This document shows, piece after piece, positions 1 through 6,497 of a stretch of 16,130 nt of DNA; position 1 is the first letter of the stretch, and the number at the start of each line of letters is the position of its first letter. Both the position numbers and the translations under genes were made by a program. A model generated the notes under the pieces. The model saw only the letters and a program-made list of their open reading frames with translations, ran no database searches and was not told the DNA's origin. This DNA is from JANOYC01 sp031428675 (GTDB lineage: Bacteria; Actinomycetota; Actinomycetes; Actinomycetales; Microbacteriaceae). The stretch is from contig JANOYC010000001.1 of assembly GCA_031428675.1 (NCBI GenBank), positions 1-16,130 of the forward strand, in the 5' to 3' direction.

Positions 1-207
1 GCCCTGGACGAGGTCGTCGTACGCCTGGAGCTCCTTCTGCTTCTCGAGCAGCGGCGTGCCGGGTGGGGTGATCGTCCCGTGCAGCAGTGCGTCGTCCGTC
101 GCGAGCAGCTCCTCGGTGGTGGGGAACGACGCCGCCGAGGACGCGGGCGAGGCGGCCAGCAGGCACCCGACGGCGGTGAGTGCGGCGAGCGTGCGCAGGC
201 TCTTCAT
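1..207 (-). CDS. Secreted protein of unknown function, N-terminal part (gene runs off the window)
   Basis: The reverse strand reads an open frame of 69 codons from ATG at 207 to the window edge without a stop. It begins MKSLRTLAALTAVGCLLAAS, followed by PASSAASF, which is a clear Sec signal peptide with a basic n-region, a hydrophobic core and an Ala/Ser-rich cleavage region near residues 22-27. The mature part starts PTTEELLATDDALLHGTITP and goes on with a charged Lys/Glu/Gln stretch. I do not recognise a family from this fragment. A TANNNT box lies 6 nt upstream of the ATG (214-219), which fits a leaderless transcript and supports the start. The frame lacks its 3' end, so the function cannot be judged. 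Confidence 0.7.
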   Translation of the reverse strand, partial: MKSLRTLAALTAVGCLLAASPASSAASFPTTEELLATDDALLHGTITPPGTPLLEKQKELQAYDDLVQG

Positions 208-213
208 GCGCAG

Positions 214-219
214 AACATA
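214..219 (-). promoter_or_regulatory. Possible -10 box of a leaderless promoter
   Basis: On the minus strand TATGTT is followed by 6 nt and then the ATG at 207. This TANNNT-to-start spacing is what leaderless actinobacterial genes show. No convincing -35 hexamer is visible at the right distance. Confidence 0.4.
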
Positions 220-257
220 GGCCCGCCGCCAGCTCAGTCGGGTTGCCGACAAAGACC

Positions 258-285
258 TTGTCTGCATCGGCAGGATTCCTAGTGT
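258..285 (+). promoter_or_regulatory. Probable leaderless promoter
   Basis: TTGTCT (258-263) and TAGTGT (280-285) are separated by 16 nt, and the ATG at 293 follows exactly 7 nt after the -10 box. This matches a sigma-70-type promoter of a leaderless gene. It diverges from the promoter of the secreted-protein gene at 207. Confidence 0.45.
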
Positions 286-292
286 CGACCTC

Positions 293-392
293 ATGCACCC
301 GCGCCTCGCCCTCCTGCTCGCCTCTACGGCGGCGCTCGCCTGCACGGCGACAGCGGCGCGGGTGCGCATGCCGCCAGTTTACGTCTCGCGGA
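293..392 (+). pseudogene. Orphan signal-peptide start, probable 5' remnant of a secreted-protein gene
   Basis: From ATG 293 the plus strand encodes MHPRLALLLASTAALACTAT and then AARVRMPPVYVSRTT. The first 25 residues look like a real signal peptide. It sits 7 nt after a good TANNNT box. From about codon 28 the frame loses protein-like character. Beyond 393 it runs antisense through the 3' end of the nuclease gene as an Arg/Pro-rich shadow, stopping at 526. The simplest reading is the promoter and first codons of a secreted-protein gene whose body has been lost at a junction near 370-392. A short functional secreted peptide of up to 77 residues, or chance, cannot be excluded. The end coordinate is approximate. 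Confidence 0.35.
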
Positions 393-977
393 CTACAAAC
401 CGCAGGCCCCCCAGCGTCCCTCGGAGGCATTCTGCGCTGCCGCTTCCGCGGCGCGGAGTTCGGGCCACCACGCGTCGTTCTCGCCGACGCGGATTGCCTC
501 GGCGTAACCCTCGGACACAAGAGTGAGGTTCACGAACACGCCTTCCCTCGTCCACATATACAGCAGTGCTCGCCCGTAGCGGTCGAAGGGCTCAACGTCG
601 CTCGCCGCCCAGACCGTGCTGCCTTCTGGTAGCAGCTCGCGCAGACGATTCGTTGCGTTGTCGGCGAAGCATTCCGGTTCGGGAAGCAGCTCCGGGGTGT
701 CCACGCCGATCAGTCGCACCTTCCGTTCCATTCCGGCGCCGTCGTTTACGAAAAGCGTGTCTCCGTCATGCACGTACCTGACGGTCAATTGCTGCGCTTC
801 GGCAGGAATCCCTGGGGCGAATTGCGGAGCCTCCTTCGGTATCACGGTTTCCGGTCGTGGCGTGACTGCCGCGCATCCGGTAACCCCGCCGGCGATCGTC
901 GCGGCGGTGAGCAGCGCAAGGAATCGCCCGAATAGTCGACCGGGGGCCGCGTCAGGTCTGGCAGTGCGGGCAGACAT
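393..977 (-). CDS. Lipoprotein thermonuclease-like (SNase family) nuclease
   Basis: Predicted 194-residue exported nuclease of the staphylococcal nuclease (SNase/TNase) family, which cleaves DNA or RNA with Ca2+. Residues 14-35 form a lipoprotein signal ending in the lipobox VTGC (Cys35), so the mature protein should be membrane-anchored outside the cell. The SNase core follows: VRYVHDGDTLFV (66-77, metal-binding Asp71/Asp73), RLIGVDTPE (88-96, matching Arg35, Asp40 and Glu43 of the S. aureus enzyme) and DRYGRALLYM (132-141, Arg136 matching Arg87). All key residues are present, so activity is expected. The frame is open upstream to 1100, but ATG 977 places the signal peptide correctly, and the extra upstream residues are a shadow of nei. 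It overlaps the end of nei by 26 bp, so the two are probably co-transcribed. No good Shine-Dalgarno site is seen. It could be a scavenging or biofilm-DNA nuclease. Confidence 0.85.
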   Translation of the reverse strand: MSARTARPDAAPGRLFGRFLALLTAATIAGGVTGCAAVTPRPETVIPKEAPQFAPGIPAEAQQLTVRYVHDGDTLFVNDGAGMERKVRLIGVDTPELLPEPECFADNATNRLRELLPEGSTVWAASDVEPFDRYGRALLYMWTREGVFVNLTLVSEGYAEAIRVGENDAWWPELRAAEAAAQNASEGRWGACGL

Positions 978-1731
978 AGGTGTCCCGTTGGTCGAGTTCG
1001 GTGTTGCCGAGCGTTCCGCGCACGATCGGCGTGCCGCAGCGACGGCACTGGTGTCGTTCACGATGGCTGACCCACGTTCGGCGGCCCGGTCGGGTATCAC
1101 CCGTGGTCGTGCGTTCGCTGCGGTCGCGGTTAGCGAGAATCATGCGACGGGCGAGCCGCAGCAGGTCTGGCAGATCGGGCACGTCGGCAACGGGGCGGGT
1201 GGGTAAGATTCCGCGCAGAAAGCACGTCTCATTGCGGTAGACCGTGCCAAGGCCGGCGACATTACGCTGATCGAGCAGAGCGAGGCCGATCGCGCGTTGC
1301 GGGTCGGCGAGAATTCGGCCAAGAGCGTCGGTCTCGTTCCAATCCGGCGACAGGATGTCGGGACCGAGGTATCCGATGGCGCGTTCTTCCTCACTCCGAT
1401 TAAGCACTTCGAGCAATCCCAGTTGGAAGCCGACGGCGACATGCGAGGGCGTCTGCAGGATGATGCGCGCTTGCCAGGCCGGACGCCGCCACCTCGATTC
1501 GTTCGCGTAGACGTGCCACGCGCCCTCCATCTTCAGATGCGAATGGATGGAGTAGTCGCCGACGCGAATGAGGATGTGCTTTCCTCGGCTCACGACCTCG
1601 TCCACCCGTTCCCCTGCCAGATCGAGCGTCGCGAATGCGGGAACTCGAATGTCGCTTCGAAGAAGTGTCTGGGCCTCCAGCGCCGCGTTCAGGGCGCGCG
1701 CCGTGCGGAACACGGTATCTCCCTCGGGCAT
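952..1731 (-). CDS. nei: Fpg/Nei-family DNA glycosylase (endonuclease VIII-like)
   Basis: Base-excision repair glycosylase/AP lyase of 259 residues removing oxidised bases. The start is fixed at ATG 1731 because the family requires MPEGDTV at the N terminus: Pro2 is the Schiff-base nucleophile and Glu3 the second catalytic residue. A longer reading from TTG 1761 would bury Pro2. Lys51 in SRGKH matches the catalytic lysine of the beta-hairpin. The helix-two-turn-helix region reads DQRNVAGLGTVYRNE, with GLGT where most relatives have GxGN. A C-terminal zinc finger has CRRC and CPHC pairs with Arg in QRDTYV, and the spacing between the pairs (21 residues) looks longer than in Fpg. The sequence resembles the actinobacterial Nei type. 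In M. tuberculosis nei (Rv3297) directly follows lhr (Rv3296); here both are on the minus strand but the glucan operon lies between them. Confidence 0.92.
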   Translation of the reverse strand: MPEGDTVFRTARALNAALEAQTLLRSDIRVPAFATLDLAGERVDEVVSRGKHILIRVGDYSIHSHLKMEGAWHVYANESRWRRPAWQARIILQTPSHVAVGFQLGLLEVLNRSEEERAIGYLGPDILSPDWNETDALGRILADPQRAIGLALLDQRNVAGLGTVYRNETCFLRGILPTRPVADVPDLPDLLRLARRMILANRDRSERTTTGDTRPGRRTWVSHRERHQCRRCGTPIVRGTLGNTELDQRDTYVCPHCQT

Positions 1732-1842
1732 GAATCCAGCATCGCACTTCGCTCCCAGCAACAGTTAACCTGACCGCAACTCAATACTGATAGGTTCGAC
1801 ATACCCGCCGTAGACACCCACTACGGCTCTTCGATACCGGCA
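1732..1842. promoter_or_regulatory. Divergent intergenic region between nei and the glucan-synthase operon
   Basis: These 111 bases must hold the promoters of nei (minus) and of the three-gene operon (plus). They are more A/T-rich than the flanking genes around 1760-1800. On the plus strand TTAACC (1765-1770) is followed after 17 nt by TGATAG (1788-1793), a poor match to the consensus. No clear operator, riboswitch or TANNNT box at leaderless distance was found for either gene. Confidence 0.3.
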
Positions 1843-3720
1843 ATGACGCCGCTAACCAAGTACCCACCGGGCGCAACGCGCGTCACCCGCCGGAATGGAG
1901 AACAGTTCACCGTGGCCATACCCATACGTGAACGGCAGCGCACGACCCGGCGCCGCCGCATTGAGGCCGGACGACACGCTCGTTCGGTCGAGAACTCATC
2001 GATCCAATCGCCGACCCTGCTGCTCGTCGTTGTTGTTGCCACCGTCGGCATCCTCGGCTACAGCTGGTTCCTGTTGAATCCGCAGAACCGCGGCGATTGG
2101 CTGCCCTATGGGCTCGTGATCACTGCCGAACTGGTGCTCATCGCCCAGGCGCTCATGTCGATGTGGACGATCCTCTCGGGCGGTCGCGACCCTCGCGATT
2201 TCGGATTCCACCGCGCGCAAGAACGCCTGTTCGATCGTGAGGCGATCCTGCGACGCGGCCTCGACGACCGACCGCAACGTTGGCCGATGCTGTTGGGCGA
2301 TGCTCCCGTGACCGTCGACGTGTTTGTGACCGTCTACGGCGAGAACCTCGACACGATCCGCCGCACCGTGATCGCAGCGCTCGCAATCCGCGGCCGCCAC
2401 AACACCTGGATTCTCGACGACGGGGCATCCGACGAGGTGCGCGACCTCGCGAGTGAGCTCGGCGCTCGCTACATTCGTCGTCTCACCAATCACGGTGCCA
2501 AGGCCGGCAACGTGAACCACGCGCTGTCGGTTGCGAGTGGAGAGTACTTCGCCATCTTCGACGCCGACTTCGTTCCGAAGGAAGACTTCCTCTACGAGAC
2601 ACTGCCGTTCTTCGTCGACGACAACCTGGCATTCGTGCAGACCCCGCAGACCTACGGCAACATGCACAACCTCGTGTCACGCGGTGCGGGCTTCATGCAA
2701 TCCGTGTTCTACCGCTTTATCCAGCCAGGTCGCAATCGCTTCAACGCCGCTTTCTGTGTCGGCACAAATGTCATCTTCCGCCGTGAAGCCATTGAGGATA
2801 TCGGCGGCATGTACACGGAATCGAAATCTGAGGATGTCTGGACCTCTCTTCGCCTGCACGAACGCGGGTGGCGATCCATCTACATTCCGGTGACTCTCGC
2901 AATCGGCGATGCTCCCGACACGATCGAGGGGTACACGAAGCAGCAGTTGCGCTGGGCGTCCGGTGGATTCGAGATCCTGTTGCAGCGCAATCCGTTCAGC
3001 CCGCGCACGAAACTCACGATTGACCAGCGGCTCCAGTACCTGGTGACTGCGACCTACTACTTGGTCGGCATCACTCCGCTGCTATTGCTGCTCGTGCCGC
3101 CGCTCGAGATCTACCTCGACCTGCGACCGATGAATCTCACGGTCACCTGGCTCACCTGGCTCGTCTTCTACCTCGGTTTCTATGGTGTTCAAGTGCTGTT
3201 GGCGTTTAACACGATGGGTTCGTTCCGGCTGGAGACACTCGTCATGTCGGCGGTATCGTTCCCGATTTACCTGCGGGCGTTCCTCAACGTGTTCGCGGGC
3301 AAAGAGCAGAAGTGGCACGTGACGGGGCGCGTAGGGAAGCGTGTGTCGCCGTTCAATTTCGCCATCCCGCAGGTGGTCATCTTCGCATTTCTCATGCTCA
3401 CCTCGGTAGTGGGCGTGTACAAAGACGCGAGCCACGGCACCCTGTCGCTCGCGACGGCGTGGAACGTGACGAACACGATTGTGCTCGGTATCTTCATCGG
3501 TGCGGCGCTGCAGGAATCACAACTCGTGAGGGCCGCCGTCCGCGCGCAGAAGCGAGTGAAGAAGCCGGCCGGCCGTCGCGCGCTCGAACGACCGCGCATC
3601 CAACCGATCGCGACGGGAGTGCGTCGCCCGGTAGCGACTCCGGCCCGCGTTCTCATTCCGGCCGGCGGCCAACTCGCCAACGCCGCGAGCATCGACACCG
3701 CACGGAGGATCGCGTCATGA
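1843..3720 (+). CDS. Processive family-2 beta-glycosyltransferase, cellulose/curdlan synthase-like
   Basis: Membrane GT2 enzyme of 625 residues, expected to polymerise a beta-glucan from UDP-glucose and push the chain through its own membrane pore. Two N-terminal membrane helices (about 57-77 and 87-110) precede the cytosolic GT domain with all processive-synthase motifs: LDDG (191-194), DAD (240-242), SED (329-331, the TED position with catalytic Asp331) and QQLRW (367-371). About five helices follow between 397 and 556. KWHVTGR (490-496) looks like the gating loop. The tail (557-625) is basic and Pro/Ala-rich, with no PilZ domain, so c-di-GMP control as in BcsA is not expected; curdlan synthase CrdS is similar in length and also lacks PilZ. 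The GH81 partner points to beta-1,3 linkages; cellulose or mixed-linkage glucan remain possible. ATG 1843 has no Shine-Dalgarno; GTG 1912 is an alternative start. The stop overlaps the next ATG by 4 bp. Confidence 0.9.
   Translation: MTPLTKYPPGATRVTRRNGEQFTVAIPIRERQRTTRRRRIEAGRHARSVENSSIQSPTLLLVVVVATVGILGYSWFLLNPQNRGDWLPYGLVITAELVLIAQALMSMWTILSGGRDPRDFGFHRAQERLFDREAILRRGLDDRPQRWPMLLGDAPVTVDVFVTVYGENLDTIRRTVIAALAIRGRHNTWILDDGASDEVRDLASELGARYIRRLTNHGAKAGNVNHALSVASGEYFAIFDADFVPKEDFLYETLPFFVDDNLAFVQTPQTYGNMHNLVSRGAGFMQSVFYRFIQPGRNRFNAAFCVGTNVIFRREAIEDIGGMYTESKSEDVWTSLRLHERGWRSIYIPVTLAIGDAPDTIEGYTKQQLRWASGGFEILLQRNPFSPRTKLTIDQRLQYLVTATYYLVGITPLLLLLVPPLEIYLDLRPMNLTVTWLTWLVFYLGFYGVQVLLAFNTMGSFRLETLVMSAVSFPIYLRAFLNVFAGKEQKWHVTGRVGKRVSPFNFAIPQVVIFAFLMLTSVVGVYKDASHGTLSLATAWNVTNTIVLGIFIGAALQESQLVRAAVRAQKRVKKPAGRRALERPRIQPIATGVRRPVATPARVLIPAGGQLANAASIDTARRIAS
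1897..1914 (+). promoter_or_regulatory. Shine-Dalgarno plus alternative GTG start for the glycosyltransferase
   Basis: GGAG at 1897-1900 stands 11 nt before an in-frame GTG at 1912-1914, whereas no ribosome-binding site precedes ATG 1843. Starting here removes 23 residues and leaves the Arg-rich segment IRERQRTTRRRR at the very N terminus. Which start is used cannot be decided from the sequence. Confidence 0.35.
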
Positions 3721-4463
3721 CGTGGATCAACAGACTTCGCCTTCTCGGCGGTCTCATTCTCGTGCTCGTGATCGTCGCTGGAGCGACCTTCGTGCTTAAT
3801 CAGCGCGAATCACAAGTGACCAGTCGATCGGCGTCGATCAAGGCGGTGAGCTACGACGTCGCGAGCGACTACTCGGGCACCGTGATCTCGCGCACCATCG
3901 AAGAGGGCGACACCGTCGTCGCAGGCGATGCGCTCCTGCGCATCCAGAGTGCGACGCTGTTGCGCGCGCAAGAGGCAGACGGTGACGTTCCCGTAAGCGG
4001 CGCGTACTCGGTGTCCGACGGCGGCATCATCACCCTTCGTGCCACGCAAGCAGGCGTCGTCTCGACCATCTCGGCTCCCGTCGGTGGCTTCGTCGATTCG
4101 AGCGTGCCGCTCGTGATCATCGATCGCGAGGGTTCCCTCTTCACTCTTGCCGAGTTCAACCTCGACCCCTACGACTTCGCTCGGATCGAGGAAGCGGCGA
4201 GCGTTGACGTGATTCTTCCCGACCGCACCCGCCTTCCAGGCACCATGTCGAGCATCAAAGTCGACACCATGGGCGGCAAGGCACTTGCAACCGTCGAGAT
4301 CACCAGTGATCTACTGGTGCGCGGCGAACGAGGCGGTCTCGTCTCGCCGGGAACCCCGGTAACCGGAGTCCTCTACTTGCGCGACGACGGTCCGCTCAGC
4401 GGTGTGTATGAATCGTTCCTCGGCTTCGTCGAAAAGATCGGACTGGGATCGTTCCTGTCGTGA
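3717..4463 (+). CDS. HlyD-like single-pass membrane accessory protein of the glucan synthase
   Basis: A 248-residue protein with a short cytosolic start (MTWINRLR), one membrane helix at about 8-27 and an extracytoplasmic remainder. Residues 42-140 look like the split biotinyl-lipoyl (barrel-sandwich) domain of HlyD/membrane-fusion proteins: YSGTVISRTIEEGDTVVAGD and RATQAGVVSTISAPVGGFV are the two half-motifs, each with the typical turn before a Gly. Residues 141-222 fit the following beta-barrel part. Only a short segment joins the two halves, so the long coiled-coil hairpin of Gram-negative HlyD is missing, reasonable in a cell without an outer membrane. The ATG at 3717 is fixed by the ATGA overlap with the synthase stop, and its own stop overlaps the next GTG. 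In rhizobia the mixed-linkage glucan synthase BgsA is encoded with an HlyD-like partner, BgsB, which suggests the same role here: guiding the nascent glucan or stabilising the synthase. The role is inferred. Confidence 0.75.
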   Translation: MTWINRLRLLGGLILVLVIVAGATFVLNQRESQVTSRSASIKAVSYDVASDYSGTVISRTIEEGDTVVAGDALLRIQSATLLRAQEADGDVPVSGAYSVSDGGIITLRATQAGVVSTISAPVGGFVDSSVPLVIIDREGSLFTLAEFNLDPYDFARIEEAASVDVILPDRTRLPGTMSSIKVDTMGGKALATVEITSDLLVRGERGGLVSPGTPVTGVLYLRDDGPLSGVYESFLGFVEKIGLGSFLS

Positions 4464-6484
4464 CACTTAGCACCACACGGATCGGAGCAATCGTCGCCGG
4501 GGTCGCTGCTGTTGCGGTCGTCGTCGCCGGGTGCGCACCGACAGATCGAACTGCGCCGTTGCCGTCACAGCGACCGGCGTCGGCAACGTCGGTGTTCCCA
4601 GACTCGGAGGTCGCGAACCTCGTCGACGCCGTGCCCCAGCGCACTCTCGCTCCCATCGCGGCGATGCGACTGGCCGACGGACTGATCCCGCCGACGAGTC
4701 GGTGGTTCTCCGGCCTCGTGTTCGGTGACTCACCGCAACCCGTGTTCCCGCTGCCGTTGTCATTCGCCGTTTCGGCAACGGGTTTCGAGTTCGGAGTGCC
4801 CGCGATAACCTCCGCGCCCGACAGCATTCTCGGGCCGCACAACCCCGCGATTGTGGTCGACATCGGGGCTGACCGGAGTTTCGTGCGCGCGTATGATGAC
4901 GCATCCGTGACCCTGAGCGCCGTTAACGCGGCCGACGAGGAGATCGGCACGATCACGATTGCGCAGGGATCCCCGGTCGTCACGTTCACCGCGGCGCGCT
5001 CGGTGGATGCGCAATTGTCCGGCAGCTATCAGCAGGTGACGGAGGGCGTGTGGCAAGCGACGAGCGGCGGTGACAGCTATGGCCTGGTAACCGCTGCCGA
5101 GCTGACCGCGTCGGTTCTGTCGCTGTCGGAGGGACAGTCGGCCAGCTGGGTGGCGGTGCCGTCGGGCGGCGACCTCAGCGCGCTTGCTCCCCGCGTCTCG
5201 CCACTGTCGTCGACACGCGTGTCGTGGTCGGTGACGGCTGATGCGGCAACGACGACGCTGTCCTACGTCAGCGCCGGCGGCACACTCGTCGCGACCATGC
5301 CGCACCACCGTGCCGCTCTCGCGCCCGGGACTAGGTGCGGTCTGGGCGATTACCGCAGCGTCTATGGGCGCATGGAACTGTGCCGCACGGACTCCCTGTC
5401 GTGGTCGACCCCGGCCGTGGAACCCACGGCGAACCTCGACCTCTCGAACCTCGGCGATGACGACAGGGCGTTGTTGCGGCAGCAATTGGCCGCGGATCTG
5501 CCCGACGAGGCGGCACTTGCCGCCGACACCTACTTCGGCGGCAAAGCGCTCGCTCGCTTGGCAAACCTGCTCGAGGTTGCGCTCCAACTCGGCGCGGACG
5601 CTGAGGCGGCCATGCTGCGCGAGAAACTCGGCACGGCACTGCGCGAGTGGACCGACCCGACGGGTTGCGAAACGCGCGCCGAGCGGTGTTTTGTCTATGA
5701 CCCGGAAGGGCGCGGGGTCATCGGGGTGTTGCCGTCTTTCGGTTCTGATGAGTTCAACGACCACCACTTCCACTACGGCTACTTCCTCTACGCGGCGAGC
5801 GTTGCCGCGCGCGATGACGCCGCGCTCCGCGACGACATCGCGCCCGTGATCAACCTGCTGGCTGCCGATCTTGCGACCAGCGGGGAGGCCAGCTACTTTC
5901 CCAATCGCCGAGTGTTCGATGTGTACGCGGGGCACTCCTGGGCGTCGGGATTCTCGCCGTTCGCTGACGGGAACAATCAGGAATCGACATCCGAAGCGGT
6001 CAACGCGTGGAACGGTCTGGCGCTCTGGGCGGGCGTCACGGGCAACGAAGCGCTCGCCGACGAAGCGCGATGGATGCTGTCGAGCGAAGCCGCCTCGGCC
6101 AACTCCTACTGGACGAATTTCGATGAGAGCGATCCGGTCTACGCCGGGTTCGAGCACTCGATCACCTCGCTTGTCTGGGGCGGCAAGCGCGATTACGCCA
6201 CCTGGTTCAGCGCCGAGCCGAATGCGAAGCTCGCAATTCTGCTGCTGCCGATCACGCCGGTGTCGGCTTACCTGGCGACGGATGCCGAACGCGTCTCGCG
6301 CAATCTGGCTGAAGCCACCGCGGGCGGTTACGACGTGCAATTCGGCGACTACCTGCTCATGTACCGAGCACTCGTCGACCCGGCTGGCGCCCTCGCTGTC
6401 GCACGTACCCTGCCTGACGAGCGCATCGACGATGGCAATTCGCGCACCTACCTGCTCGCGTGGATTCTGAGCCGCCAGGGGTAG
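4460..6484 (+). CDS. GH81 endo-beta-1,3-glucanase lipoprotein
   Basis: Family-81 glycoside hydrolase of 674 residues; the family is known for inverting endo-1,3-beta-glucanases acting on laminarin, curdlan and fungal wall glucan. The N terminus is a lipoprotein signal (hydrophobic 8-23, lipobox VAGC, Cys25), so the enzyme should sit on the outer face of the membrane. A beta-sandwich-like region (about 75-310) precedes the helical catalytic domain. The catalytic signature is intact: FNDHHFHYGY (432-441) with the probable general acid Asp434, GHSWASG (491-497), and DGNNQESTSEA (503-513) with Glu508 and Glu512. Cys293/Cys308 and Cys403/Cys410 could form disulfides. Translation starts at GTG 4460 within a GTGA overlap with the previous stop, implying coupling. 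Its place beside a GT2 synthase mirrors the cellulase in cellulose operons, so trimming or releasing the newly made glucan is more likely than feeding. The stop lies 13 bp from the stop of lhr on the other strand. Confidence 0.92.
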   Translation: MTLSTTRIGAIVAGVAAVAVVVAGCAPTDRTAPLPSQRPASATSVFPDSEVANLVDAVPQRTLAPIAAMRLADGLIPPTSRWFSGLVFGDSPQPVFPLPLSFAVSATGFEFGVPAITSAPDSILGPHNPAIVVDIGADRSFVRAYDDASVTLSAVNAADEEIGTITIAQGSPVVTFTAARSVDAQLSGSYQQVTEGVWQATSGGDSYGLVTAAELTASVLSLSEGQSASWVAVPSGGDLSALAPRVSPLSSTRVSWSVTADAATTTLSYVSAGGTLVATMPHHRAALAPGTRCGLGDYRSVYGRMELCRTDSLSWSTPAVEPTANLDLSNLGDDDRALLRQQLAADLPDEAALAADTYFGGKALARLANLLEVALQLGADAEAAMLREKLGTALREWTDPTGCETRAERCFVYDPEGRGVIGVLPSFGSDEFNDHHFHYGYFLYAASVAARDDAALRDDIAPVINLLAADLATSGEASYFPNRRVFDVYAGHSWASGFSPFADGNNQESTSEAVNAWNGLALWAGVTGNEALADEARWMLSSEAASANSYWTNFDESDPVYAGFEHSITSLVWGGKRDYATWFSAEPNAKLAILLLPITPVSAYLATDAERVSRNLAEATAGGYDVQFGDYLLMYRALVDPAGALAVARTLPDERIDDGNSRTYLLAWILSRQG

Positions 6485-6497
6485 CAACCGCCGAAAT

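Noticed and set aside
180..632. Plus-strand open frame of 150 codons at the left edge
   Set aside because: It is antisense to the secreted-protein gene and the nuclease and has no protein-like features.
978..1100. N-terminal extension of the nuclease frame
   Set aside because: It would place 41 non-hydrophobic residues before the lipoprotein signal and lies within nei.
3564..3600. RALER segment resembling the RxxxR part of a PilZ c-di-GMP site
   Set aside because: There is no accompanying DxSxxG motif or beta-barrel sequence; it is a chance match in an Arg-rich tail.
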